NCBI GenBank assembly: GCA_948567375.1
Contig: OX419756.1
Span: 24,778,552-24,842,551, forward strand
DNA length: 64,000 nt
Reading direction: 5' to 3'
Origin: Lunularia cruciata
Lineage: Eukaryota; Streptophyta; Marchantiopsida; Lunulariales; Lunulariaceae
The notes under the pieces were generated by a model. It ran no database searches. It was given only the letters and a program-made list of their open reading frames with translations, and was not told the origin of the DNA. Positions 33,421 through 45,667 of this stretch are shown here, piece by piece (within the stretch, counting starts at the first letter, position 1; each line of letters starts with the position of its first letter). The translations under genes and the position numbers were made by a program.

Positions 33421-36400
33421 TGACAACCCGACAAGTATCAATTTTGCAGTAATCAGCAAGTAAAGGTCATTCCCATAAAGATACTAGTGAAAAATGGTCA
33501 AATACAAAGTAAACAGTAAAAATTAGTTCTTTTTGATTGCACCTTTAATCTCTTAGGTAGAAACCACACTTAAAAGAAAGCAATAAGCACTGATGGTAGT
33601 CTCATCACAAATCAGAACACCCATAATTACAACTTCATCAAATCTTTCCAAAAAGACTTGATTGTAATGATTTAGATTCTCTCAAAGATGGCTACTTCAC
33701 CATGAAATTTCTTTGTCTTAGAATTTTATTCCACCCCTCCATTGAAGGCACAACTTCCTTGATCAAAATTGCTTTGCATCAACCCCGTGTTGCGCTTACC
33801 AATGTTGAATGCTACCAAACTACAATTCCTCATGAATCTGTCAAGGCATTGCTTCAATTGCTATTCACTCAAGATCAAACACACAGAATGAAATCTGAAA
33901 TGTGGAATCCAACCTCCAACACTCAAAATTACACTTCAAAATTCTCCAAACACTCCCAAACACACACACAAAATGGACACTCAAAATTAAGCTAAAAAGA
34001 TGAGCACTGAGTTACAGCACTTTGCTTTACTCAACTTCCAAAATGTAAATACTGAACAACACAACACTATGAATGCCTCCTATAAATAGGCAGAGCACTT
34101 TGATAGTTATCTTATTGAACTACCATTTCATAACAATCTCCATATCCAAAATGACAACACACTATTCATATCTGTCAATTCCAATTGGTTATGAATCCAA
34201 TCCGATGTCTACCTCTTCTTCTTCTACACTTGATGTAACTTCCTTTGTATTGTGTGCTTTGGCTCTATCAACTTCTATATCTTCCATTTCTATCACATTT
34301 TCCATCTGAATTGAAATTGAAGCCATGGGCATTCTAGCTACCTTCTTATCATCCAACCCACTTACTAGTAATAGCTCAGATTACTTACCCAAAGACACTT
34401 GCACTCCTACTTCCCTTACTTCACATTGGGTTCCTACTTTCATGCTACTCCAAATCTACACTAACTCAGATCTAACCAAATCTAATCAAATCTAATATGA
34501 GACAAACATTGTCTCCTACCTCTATCACCTTCCTATATATTTGATCTCTTAAGTGAATTAGCAAATTTTTCAAATCCATATTCTTTGCCTTTATCCTTCT
34601 TGTCTCTTGCACTAACAATTTCAGTTTGTGTAATCTTACTTCTTCCACTTTCACTTCAGCTTTTGTTTTCAACATTGCTTTGAGCTTTTCCACTACTTCT
34701 CCTACTTGCTCTGATGTATGATCTTGAGCTTGCCCCACCTACAACTCTTCACAATACATCTTCAGTACGTCTTTGAACTCACCTTTCAATACTTCCTTCT
34801 CCTCCATGTATCAAGCAAGTTAGGCTCCTACATTGATGACAACCCCTCACAATTGCTCTTCTTCTCTATTCCTCCCAACTAACTTACATTGCTAGGCTTC
34901 ATCCTTCTATGTTGCATTAGATTTTAAGCTCCCCAATTCTAGTTCCATTACAACTACAATCACTTTCAAATGTATGACTTCTATATGTGCTTCATCAAAA
35001 TCTCCCTTTAACTTCTCAAAGGTTGTTTGATGCTTACTCAGCTTGTAAGCTTGCCTCCTTGCTTCTCAAAAGCATTTTGCAACTGCTTGAACCTCCTTTG
35101 GTGAAGTACTTTGTCAACCCAAAGCTCTTCAACTTGCTTCTTGCCTTGGGTTAACCTCTTCTTTAACTACACAATCTCTTCACTCAGAAACTTCACAACC
35201 TATAGTTCATCTCTTACCTTTGAATGATCCTTCTTTAGCTCTTCCTTCTTCTTTTTCAACACCAATAGCAATGGATAGACAATCTTAGACAAGTATGCTA
35301 CTTCCCCAAAATCTTCTTCTTTGCCTTTGTCTTTGCACACTGCTTGCATTGGAGCTTCTTTGATTGGTACCTTACCTTGAAGTCTTGATCTTCTTACCTT
35401 CAGAGTAAGCTCTTCCAAGCTTTCTTCTTCACCTTTCTCTATACTTGGTCTTGCCATAGCTGGTTGCAAAATCTTCTTCATTCTGGTTCCTTGTGAAAAT
35501 ACTAACCTCAACTATTTATCTCTCTGCTCTTCTATCTCCACCATAAGCAACTCCAAACATGGAATGTCTCCTCCTTCCATCTGGTCAATCACCGCATGGG
35601 ACCCCCAATCTTCCTCTTCAACCAATTCCTACAGCTGCTATTGAACCTCAAGTTCTCCATCACTTCCGCTGCTCTATTTCTCACTCTACAATGTGAGTTT
35701 TGCTTCTTCTTCTTCTGCCGAGTCCTCTAACTTGTACTCAGCTTCTCCTTCTGATTCTTCTCCTAATGACAGGTCCCACAAGACTCCCTTATGCCTAGGC
35801 TCCAACCTTCTTGTCTTCTATGGATGTACTAGGGATACCATCTCTTTGGTCAACTCCACTTCTTCATCTTTGGGATTTTCACCTCCACTCTCTTTTGTTG
35901 TCCTGTCTTAGCAAAGTGGTCGGTGCTACTTTGGATTTGGTGGATGTACTATTGCTCTTCTACATCTGCTTCTCTTTGCAAATCTGGGTGAAAGTACAAC
36001 ACCATCTTCTATCTCTTGGTTGCACTCAGGAAGTTCAACCCAAGGTAAAAATGTGCTGCAAATAGCTCTAGGTAGTTGGCAATTTGTCTCTCCAATTCTA
36101 GATCATCTTCCTTGTTTGTTGGTGAAAGCACTTTGCCCAATTCAACGGTTCTCCTGCAAACATCTGATGGAAAAAGTACAGCTTGTGCTTCATTACATAA
36201 GTAATTTGTTTTAGCTTGAAGATTGCCATCATTGCTACTACAATACTTTGCCTTATTGGGTCTTGATAGGTGTCCACTTTGTATCTATTCTTCATACACA
36301 AAGCACTAAAGGAATTTTGCACTTCTATGGTCTCTTTTGCAGACTCTCCCTTCCCGTGGAATGTAACCATAGTCTCCTCACCAGCCTCTTTTCCCAAGAC

Positions 36401-37211
36401 TAGTATCCAATCCACCTTTGTACATCAAGCCGAATTGCCTCTCTTCCCTACTTCCTCCGGACCCTCCTCACAATTACTTGCAGGTATTTTTGCCATGAAA
36501 CCTGGAAAACTCAAGTTCCAATTCCAGGCCAAAAAAGTGATCCAAAGTCTACTCAAAACTTCAATCCTTGCTATGACATCTAAACTCCAAACTGCAGTAT
36601 TCCCCACTATGAGTGAGGGACTCTTTTTTCCACCCCGCATAGGCATCCTGCAATCTCTAACTCTTCATCTTTGGAAATTTTTCCCTTCCCTTGGATGAGA
36701 AATTCTCACTCCCTCGGGATTCATAAAAATCAAACTCTTGGTTGGCTTCATAACATGCACTACTTTTGGATGACTACTTAGTGGCATATGATGCTTGCAT
36801 GACATTTCAAAAATCCCTCAATGAAGTCTCAATCTTATAGTTCTTCAATGTGCGGTCATTCCTCAATCACTCTTCACTTGATAATCACACAGTTTGCATG
36901 TTTTCCTCTTATCACTCTCAATTCTATCCCGCTCATGCCTTGCTTGTACGTTCTTGGCTGGCAAACCTGAAGGAAAGGTGTTACTTTGTCTTTGCATCGG
37001 GTTGATCATCCCGAGGCAAAGTTTTCTTACTTTGGGTTTCTCCCTTGACAGGTCCAATCCAATTTCTTCTTTTCTTGATATGAAGTAAACTACGTTGGGT
37101 TTGACCTGAAGACACAATTCTCCTTCTTTTGTTGCTTATTTGGTTCAGTCCGACTTTGACTGTACATTTCTTCTTCAAAATACAATAAAACCAAAAAATA
37201 TAGGTACCACA
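33421..37211 (-). repeat. Family A copy 2 5' LTR (about 3.8 kb)
   Basis: TGTGGTACC at 37211 and TTGTCA at 33421 on the - strand. It contains the LTR ORF (34472-36840) and the promoter module with TATTTATAGG near 34085. Confidence 0.65.
34472..36840 (-). pseudogene. LTR-borne ORF, copy in the 5' LTR
   Basis: 36425-36646 has RIEVLSRLWITFLAWNW. 36098-36415 has KVDTYQDPIRQSIVVAMMA and FFHQMFAGEPLNWAKCF. 35200-35511 has LEELTLKVRRSRLQGK and KKDHSKVRDEL. 34472-34738 has VEEVRLHKLKLLVQETRR and EVGDNV. Order and motifs match the other copies; stops and shifts intervene. Not a host gene by context. Confidence 0.55.
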
Positions 37212-37860
37212 GAGTCATGAGTCATTTGAGCATTGCTTAATAGAGAATAAGGAGTAGGACTTGGACTAGGAGAGGAGGAGCAAATAGTAGTAAGAGCACT
37301 CTTTGCAAGGCAAGGCCACAAACAGTCCCCCATTGTAAAGTGACTGCCCATACCCAAAGGTTATGGAGCTTAAGTGCCTTCTTTAATGTGGCTCTTGGTG
37401 TCCCACATGGATGATTGCTTTGTAAAGTGACAACCCGCACCCAACGGTTATAAAGCTTTAGTGCCTTGTCTAATGTGGCTCTTGATGTCCCACGTGGATG
37501 ATTGCTAGACTTGGTGGATGAATGTAAACTTATATGATTCTGGTTGATCCTCGCTAACTTAGGATCCCATTGTGGGATGTCTTGAAGTCTTTTGGTAAGT
37601 GTGAGGATTGGTGAGTAGAAAGTGACAACCAAGGATGCTGATGGGCTCTTAGGGATGATAGACCTATGAGCCATCTCCAAGATTAAGCGTCCTATGGTAG
37701 ACCTGGTCCCCCAATATGGCTCGTGCACTACAAGAATCCTGCCCACAATTCCTCCCCAAGCCCGTAGAAGGGCTGTCCGTGTAAGGACTGTCCCGCAATT
37801 CCTTTGTTGTGTTGTGCTCCATAGACAAACTACGGGTTAGGTCATGCTCAGGTCATGCTC
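37212..37860. other. Spacer with repeat-like sequence, no supported gene
   Basis: Contains the 37332-37508 duplication and stretches such as GGAATTGCGGGACAGTCC (- strand) that look LTR-like. I could not assign a family. Confidence 0.4.
37332..37508. repeat. Two-copy tandem duplication, about 87 bp
   Basis: Each unit starts GTAAAGTGAC and ends GGATGATTGC, with shared blocks TAATGTGGCTCTTG and TGTCCCAC. Copies differ at several bases. Confidence 0.75.
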
Positions 37861-38390
37861 GCCAACAATCCTAATCATATATAGAATGATTAGGCTTCTA
37901 CATGTGTCAAGGGAGATATCAGACCCCACCTATTCTATCTTTAATATACAATCCTGAGTGCTTGTACAACCTGAGGGCACTCCTCTTCAAGTATATACAA
38001 CTCCAACTGCAATAAAAGTGCTCCGAGTGCAATCTAAGGGCACTTGTCCCTAACTATATACAACTCAGAGTGCCACATAGCTCTGAGTGCACTCCTTTAA
38101 GATACATAGAATGCTAAGTGCAGACACAATTGGTCTACTTAGAGTGCTCAACTAGTACATAACCTGAGTATGTAGTCCTTACTAAAGAGTGTGTGTCTCA
38201 TTGAATGACTTCCTCTTGGGGGAGGGCCTTGGATTGGAACTATTGGGGGTGAAGGACTTTGTTCACCTCTCATGTATCTAATAAGTTGATATGTCTGGGC
38301 TTGATAACCAGCAATCTCCAGCAAGAAGGTCTGGCATACTTCATTGATATTCTTATCCAAATGCTCCTTCAAGTGGGGGATTGGCTGTTC
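37860..38390 (-). mobile_element. Family D fragment (ORF end plus LTR end part)
   Basis: 38148-38372 on the - strand (EVCQTFLLEIAGYQAQ, then LIRYMRGEQSPS) matches 61391-61699 (EVCQTFLLELARYQAQ). The following ATGATTAGGCTTCTACA and GACCCCACCTA blocks match 61110-61170. It is a truncated copy. Confidence 0.6.
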
Positions 38391-41300
38391 ATGTGTTCCT
38401 CCTCTGGTTCAACCTAGAGAATTTGAGCTCGGTGTATCAGTATTTACAAACATGGTTCTACTTTCAAATTGGCATAAATCATACCAATGTAAGCATTGTT
38501 AGACGTTTAAGAGGTAAATGTAAGGAGCTAAGGCCAATGCTAGGACGAGTGAATTCAAATACAGCAATTTATTCTACTTGTAACACACCTGAAGCTGAGC
38601 CCTCCAGACTCTCGTAATTAGCTCGACTTTTTTACATTGTGAAACATGGTCTTCATCTATCCTCATAAAATCACCCTACCTTGCAGAAGCTTTATGGACT
38701 GTGATATTACTGCAAAGATCCAGGTAAGGCAAACACGGATCCAATTCAATTGTCTACTGCAAACCGCGTCTTTTTAAACTGTCCATGCACGGAGGGCTAC
38801 AACATGGTGCTCCGCGTACAAAGAAAGGATTACGAAAATACCCCTCGTTAATCATAAAGAGCTGGAGCTGTTCTGATCCGTAAAGCACACTTGAGCTAAT
38901 ACAGCTAATTATTGAACCCACCTCTCAATTGTAGGAAAACCTAATCCCTACTAGTATTGACGTACCAAAGTAGTCATTTTGACACCCGACTCCAGCTTTA
39001 TACCACTTCGGGTTCTTGTTACATAGTTGTTGAAAATTTTGATGGAGTCTTGACTGTCCACGTTGAGTACTTAACCAACTCTCCGTCAACCGTCGTGAAC
39101 CTCTCTACTATGTCAGAGAATGGGTCCCAGAATAAAATCTGCCATAAAGAAAATAAAAAATAGAAAATAGAGAATAACTTTGATACTCTGGAGAAAGTTC
39201 ACCATCTTGTTCTCTCCACATGTGATTTGCAGGTTCTGATGTTCATGAGCTCGTGCACAAAGTTTTTTGATTACTAGGCCTCGAAACTACCACCAACCAA
39301 TATCAGAGCTCGATTTTGACCAACATCTGCTGAAAAGAAGTCATAAACTGTACTTTCTGCTACGAGATAGAGATCCATCCTTCCAGTTTGGTTGGTCTTC
39401 TCCATACTAGAGTCGCTAGGAGATGGTTAATATACGAGCATCCGGAAAGCGTTCAGGAAGCAAGATTGGGGCCAGATTGATCCATCATGGCATCTCCAAC
39501 TGGAGAGGTGCGCAAGCGGATCATTCTCCAACCGAAGAACGTGGAAAAGAAGTATGTCCACGATTTGCTTAGTTGAAATTGGCAGATAAAGCTCGTACAG
39601 ATTCATTGGTCTGAAACCACAATGTTTCGATGTGAGCTCAAGCCATGCAGTATGACAAGCTCCAGACTTAAATATGCTGGGATTTCACTGGATGTTTAAG
39701 AGAGCACTACTGTCATGCAACTCGCCTGGTTTAGCACACTGTAACGTAGTATGTTTGTCTATTTTTTATAGAAGCATGTACACTGTTGAACAGGAGGCGC
39801 AAGCAGGCAGATTTATCAGGAGGTGAAGAGAGATCCTTGCACGCGGAAAATGGGAGAATTCTTTGGTAAGTCAACGAGTGAAAGTCCTTTGTGTGTGAAT
39901 TGCTTGATAAACTGAATGCACATACCATTGCCAATGTACAAGATGGCAGATTTGTTTCGAAGAGATTGAAACATGTTTAAAAGAACAGAAACTACAGAGA
40001 AGATTTATTGGAGGTTAGGAAGGAAACAAAACACTATCGGTCGCGCACAGAGAATGGAGGGAGTATTTTCAATGTTAAACCCGTTCGTAGATGCTAAAAG
40101 ACCACACGTTTCTGACCATCCTGCACATGGACGGTGAATTAGTCCTGCTGGTCCCTGGGACATGCTGACTACTGTCATCCTCTTCGATGTCCCGAGACCG
40201 GGAAGATCCTTACTCAGCATGGCTATCACTCTTGTAATACGTGGAGTTCTCCATTAGCCACTGATCTTCAGGAACAGATCTAGATCGCAGACGAGATCAC
40301 TGCCGCTCATCTGCTTTGAGCTTAACGCGTTTAAAGTACTTATGCAAAGATACCGTGGAAAATCAGACCTATGGAATCGAGTGACATCTGACACACAGAA
40401 GCTTGTACGAATAACAGTATAAAGTGAAAGACATCAGAGGTCTAGCAAAAGACATACTGTCAATTATAATCATTTCGTATTTCAGATGTATAATGCTAAA
40501 ATATATTAGTCTTTGATTTATGGTTATATTTGGGTAAAATGATATGGATTTTTAGAAATAAGCACGATATACTTATCGAATACTGCTAATGGTTAATAAT
40601 TTCAATATAAAATACATCATTCCTAGTATGTATTTTAAAGTTTCTCTTAACTTTAAATTTGTAAAAATAAATAGTTTTAATTGCCAAACCTACCAACCCT
40701 ATAAAACAAAGAAGAATAAGACATCACTGATTAAAAGCACTCTTTTAACAAGGCAAGTAATAGTCCATATTTGATTCATTTCACATCAATGGTTTTACAA
40801 CAATGTTGCAGCATGTGGTGAAGTCGTCTCAAATGTTCAATTATATCTTCGCAAAGTTACGGGTTGAGACCTACACTTTCCAACTCTAGATGATGCGTAA
40901 TGCATGTCACGGTATAGCCAAGCAATTTTTAAATGGAAATTTGTGATATATGCTTTCGAAACCTAATATTCTCTTAATTCAAAATTATATATTATTCTAA
41001 TATCATATCATATTTACTAAATTATATGTAAATGATTTAGATATAATCTAAAAAAGTTTTTTAGCTTAGAATTTGTTCTAAAATTACCTAATTTTATATT
41101 AAAAAATTAATTTAATTTTAAATTATAAAATTTTTATAAGCTATTAGATATTTTTAGGAAAAAATTTAAATTTATTGATGATAATAAGCCAAAAAAATCA
41201 AAATACTGTTAAAAGTTATATAAATCCCAAGGTGTTAATTGCACTACTCACCGCACCTTGAGATATAAATTATTGCTCTAAATTGAGGATGCATATGACG

Positions 41301-42167
41301 ACAAAGTGAAAAATTCATACATCACTAAATTCTTTGTCATTTTTATGAATTATGATGTTTCAAACTTCACTTGATGCTTTATACTTTTCCCATGAACCAA
41401 GATGTTCCAAAACAAACCCTGATATTTTAAGTTTATTTTCATTCTCCACTTTACAATGAGCATTTACAAGAACAAAAACTTTGTGATCAAGACTCTTAGA
41501 GCCAGTTGCATACTCTCTAGATCTATCAATCCGGTGCAAACACATGCTCACATAACACTATTAAGTCAGAATACTACTAAGTCTATAATGAACGTGAGAT
41601 GCTCTTCACGTACTAAGTCAAAGTCCAGACATTAGGATATTGGATAGTGTTAAGTTAATAATGAGAAAAAGTTGAAGACATAGAAAACATGACGGATAGG
41701 AAGACCTTGTCAAGCTAAACAAGGGTGGAACAAAAGAGGTAAAATGGGGCTAAGCCCCAATAGTATTGGAATGAGAAATATACACTCTAGCACCTAAGAT
41801 ATTAGAGCTATGCAAGTCAAAAAATTTGTAAACTATTGGAATATCAAAAGAAGTATCACCTCCTATGATTGCATGGGACAATGCTCTTTATAGAGCAATG
41901 GATACATGTTGTCTAAAATATGTTATTAAATAGGAGAATGAGTGTGGTATTCCTTAGTATATGATATGATATGTTCTCATGCACTCCCTTACAAATATGT
42001 TGAATGCCATATCCATCACTCCATATCACTCCAAGGCTAGAGGAACAAAAGAAGTGACCATGTTGCATACCCATATACTTGGAGAGCTTGCTTGAGTCCA
42101 CTCTGCTTGCTGCCCATCCAAGTGATGAGCAATCAGTCCCTCTGAACCTGCATCACGCTTAGAGTTT
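38391..42167. other. Long stretch without a supported gene
   Basis: Only short frames are present. 40440-41350 is very AT-rich with runs of A and T. 38620-40300 is less AT-rich and may hold old exons or regulatory DNA, but nothing was recognised. Confidence 0.5.
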
Positions 42168-42596
42168 GTAACCACAACATCAGGTATTGTGGCTGATCAT
42201 ATTAGACCAAATATCAGTTTGCATTGACACATCTTATCTGCAAAACATAGTCCGTAACCACAACATCAGCTATTGTGGCTGATAATCTCAGACCAAGTAT
42301 CAGTTGCATTGACACATCTTATCTGCAAAACATAGTCCGTGACCACAACATCAGTTATTGTGGCTGATAATCTCAGACCAAATATCAGTTTGCATTGACA
42401 CATCTTATCTGCAAAACATAGTCAGTAACCACAACATCAGCTATTGTGGCTGATAATCTCAGACCAAATATCAGTTTGCATTGACACATCTTATCTGCAA
42501 AACATAGTCCGTAACCACAACATCAGTTATTGTGGCTGATAATCTCAGACCAAATATCAGTTTGCATTGACACATCTTATCTGCAAAACATACAAA
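42168..42596. repeat. 86-bp minisatellite, five units
   Basis: Units begin GTAACCACAACATCAG at 42168, 42254, 42339, 42425 and 42511 (periods 86, 85, 86, 86). Each carries the inverted repeat CCACAA...TTGTGG around CATCAGCTA, overlapping a second pair ATCAG...CTGAT. A shorter duplication (TTATCTGCAAAACATACAA, twice) follows at about 42570-42625. Units are contiguous, with no spacers. Confidence 0.9.
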
Positions 42597-43134
42597 AGCT
42601 CCCTTATCTGCAAAACATACAAAAGCTCCCTCCTAGTAAAATATACACTCTCGAGTGCCAGAACAAAACATTATATCCCTTATGGCACCATGGGTACTTA
42701 TCCTCATATGAAACACCGTGTCATACTAACTTTTACATCTAATGTAGTAGTACCACACTCACCAATGAGTAATAAAGATGCATATGAATAGACCAAACCT
42801 AGACTGAAGACGTAGAGAAGATAGACGATATTAATCTATAACTATGTTTTTTCGTCTCCTCGTAAAGCGAGAGGAGTTCAACTCGATCATGGAACAGCCA
42901 CTTCCCCTTAGACACTCCAAAGTACTCCAGAATGTTCCATTAAATTTAGCAACGACGAGTAGCCCCGAAGCTCGTCACTGAATCGCTGGTGAGGATGTGA
43001 GGTTCAAGCCGAAGCAACCGAACAGGTGAAAACTGCCCTAGCTTTCAATGCGCGTTCACTTCTGCAACTATGAGCAATCTCACCGCCCCGTATTCAGGTA
43101 AAGTTATCGCCTTTTCTCTCGTGAACTTCCACTG

Positions 43135-43461
43135 TTACGCGGTAATCCGTTCACTGGAGGAGTCGAAAAGTTCTGCGGATTCGGGGGTATTTACCTTTCT
43201 CAGTTCTACAACCAGCTCATCTACTCTTGTCTCGCACGATCTTGAGCAATAAAATCGCTCCTTTCCGGGGTATGAAGAGAACAAGAAACAACATTCAGCG
43301 ATGGCCACGGTCGCTTCTTCAGCACTGACGCGAGGAAAGGAGGATGCTTTACGAAGTTTCAGGTGACTTCTATACTTCCTCGTGGGAACGCGCCTTTCTT
43401 TCCTCGACGTCAAGTTGTCTTTTCCGAGTCCATCTGGCACATCCATGTCAACTAGCTGCAC
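43135..43461 (-). CDS. Hypothetical ORF, 108 aa
   Basis: Open frame starting MQLVDMDVPDGLGKDN. Basic N-terminal half (RKERRVPTRKYRSHLKLRK), no hydrophobic segment and no motif recognised. It lies in a GC-richer patch. It could be an exon, or chance. No splice evidence was established. Confidence 0.2.
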   Translation of the reverse strand: MQLVDMDVPDGLGKDNLTSRKERRVPTRKYRSHLKLRKASSFPRVSAEEATVAIAECCFLFSSYPGKERFYCSRSCETRVDELVVELRKVNTPESAELFDSSSERITA

Positions 43462-43589
43462 GGACTGACAGGGTTATCCTACGTGGCAGTTACTTCTTGC
43501 GGGAACAGCGCAACTACTCAGCCGACATGGCACACTCTTGGAGAGTTGACGCGCTTTTGTCGCAGGACTTCTTAATTCACCCCCTGTGC

Positions 43590-44105
43590 TCATCCATATC
43601 CATGGAGAACATTAGACGCAGTGTCAAATTCTGTCACGGTTTTCTCGATTGCCACAGATAGCTCTGCTGGGCTTGAAACTTCTAAAAGATTAAAGAGTTT
43701 TTGCGCAGAAACGCATTGCGCTTCCTTAGAGGGTGATTTCACGGTCACATTGTTGGATTTGAGATAGCTGAGGTTGAGCAGGAAGGTTTGCACAGGGCAG
43801 TTTTGGTCGAGGCAGGTTGGTGGAAAATGGATTACCTCAGGAAGGCTGACGCCAAAGTTTCTCAAGCTACGCACCCGGTCAGACATGCCAAATGGCGGCT
43901 GAACAGGTAAGCCTTCACCTAGATAGATTCTCTGTGATGTCGATAGATTCTTCTGGGATATGTATTTTTGGCAATTGAGCCGATTTCCTCCCTCCCCTAG
44001 TATATCAGTTAGATAAGCGCACAAGTCCTGGAAGTATCGCATTCTTATAGTAAGTTTATGTTGAGATTTAGTGTGAAAGGTCGATTTGATCGAGAATTGT
44101 TCCAC
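43590..44105 (-). CDS. Hypothetical ORF, 171 aa
   Basis: The longest frame between the repeat block and the laccase (start MEQFSIKSTFHTKSQ). It has no repeats, membrane segment or motif that I recognise, and its composition is not low-complexity. An overlapping frame lies upstream at 44045-44293. It could belong to a multi-exon - strand gene reading toward 43135, but exon joins could not be fixed. Confidence 0.25.
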   Translation of the reverse strand: MEQFSIKSTFHTKSQHKLTIRMRYFQDLCAYLTDILGEGGNRLNCQKYISQKNLSTSQRIYLGEGLPVQPPFGMSDRVRSLRNFGVSLPEVIHFPPTCLDQNCPVQTFLLNLSYLKSNNVTVKSPSKEAQCVSAQKLFNLLEVSSPAELSVAIEKTVTEFDTASNVLHGYG

Positions 44106-45667
44106 TGCGCTGATGAAAGCTTCAATTCTCTTGCAGATGGAATCCCAGAGTCAGGTGGAACATGAAGAAGCACAAGATCATGCACCCAGTTGACCATCAA
44201 AAACACAAGGTTAAGAGAAGGTTCAATCACATGAACCCTTTTTTCTACCTGAAGCGCATCAAAAACAACATCAAGAGTATGTTCAAAAGACACTGATCAC
44301 TTGACACCTCGTGATATTCTTCCGATACATTCGTTCAGAACCGTTTTTGGTGGGTCTTTTTCTGGCGTAGAATACGACAGGATTCCATTCTTAACGAAGA
44401 CCATTCATCGCTACATATCATTTCGATTTCACTCCACATGCTCATTGGCATTTGTACAAAGGTCATGTTTTAATGCTTTTTTGTAAACCTAGGCTTAAAA
44501 TGACGCCGAACTTCTAAGGCCAATGAGCTTCTGCAAACAGCTGTCAGAAGCTAAAGCAATGCTGCGTGTAGTTTAGTGGGGCCTTGATTGGTTAAGAGGT
44601 TCATGTGGACACTTCTGAAGAATAGATGCGGCTACCACAGAGCTTTTAAGGCTCAATAGGACAAGTCCTGAGAGGCAGGGTAGAGCCTTGTTTCTCCCGA
44701 TAGACATTGATGAAAGAATAGTATATACGCTCATGGGTAATAAATCTGCAGACGTTTAATGGAAACCTGCAGATAGTTCAGAGGTTAGTTTCTTTTGAGA
44801 TAGAATACGAGTTGGACGAAACGTTCACCAAAGCCGCACAAAATGCTCACTAGTACCGTTTGAAGACTCTGTAAGTCTAACTGGTGAAAAATGAAGGCAT
44901 GGTTTTATCAGAGGTTCAACTCTGGTAGTGGATTTCTCGAAAGATAAGACTCTGTAAGATTAAATTGGCAGCTGCTTTGTGGTCATGTATGTATCTTCTG
45001 TGCAAGTACTGATAGGTGGTGAGAGATTTTTGTCCGCCTTCTGACTCATGGAAAGCGCCCCTTTTGCTTTGGAGTACTCAAGTGGTTTGGATCAACTGAT
45101 TATGAGTAGTCATATGCGTGTGATAAGAAATCATGGTTAGCATCAAATGTGTAGCTATGTCTTTGTTTACTGCATATCTGTTCGCAATGACTTGGCTTGT
45201 GGTCTCCTTCTACACTACAAGAAATTCTTAGAGTCACAATTGCAGTATTCGTTCTTAGATCTCAGCTGTTAAGATCTGCATTTCCCAATGCAGTATAATC
45301 TAGTGGAAGGAGCACGTTTAGGCTTCAAAAAATAGTGACTTTTTGAAAGAAACGCTTTGATTAGATTGGATTTGAGCCGTCACATTTGGAAATCAATAGC
45401 TCTTTCCAGCGTTACCTCGAGAAAGAAGCACAGCTTCAACTTCAAGAACGTCTCGGGGCCTTTATGATAGCTGCCTTTAGGATATACAATGGACTTATTT
45501 GTTGCATTGAATATTAACTTAGGTACTACATAATGGAGACCTAAACTATCTCGGTGTAAATTATACTAATCAGTGGCTTCTGCTAAGGATGAGTGGCTAC
45601 AAGAGTTTCATTCTAAGGAATTATTTGATCACAGATTGAACTTCCATCATCTTTGCAAAGCTTAGTT

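Larger units (their letters stand above)
26479..37211 (-). mobile_element. Family A copy 2, non-autonomous, with giant LTRs
   Basis: Order on the - strand: 5' LTR (37211-33421), primer site, gag, protease, RT fragment, 3' LTR (29643-26479, its last few hundred bases replaced by B1). RT stops after the segment corresponding to EDQEKTTF in other gypsy RTs. The 3' LTR starts at once, so palm catalysis, RNase H and integrase are missing. It could move only with proteins from an autonomous relative. All frames now carry stops. Confidence 0.65.
42640..45667. other. Unassigned region 3' of laccase
   Basis: No recognised protein. 43.0-44.3 kb is richer in GC than its surroundings and holds the longest non-element frames here, listed separately. 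Confidence 0.4.

Noticed and set aside
37237-37746. 169-codon - strand ORF
   Set aside because: It is built on a tandem duplication of non-coding look, with repeated SNHP..GT..ATL blocks, and has no recognisable motif.
42168-42596. CRISPR-like array
   Set aside because: Units are contiguous 86-bp repeats with no unique spacers, and the genome is a plant's.
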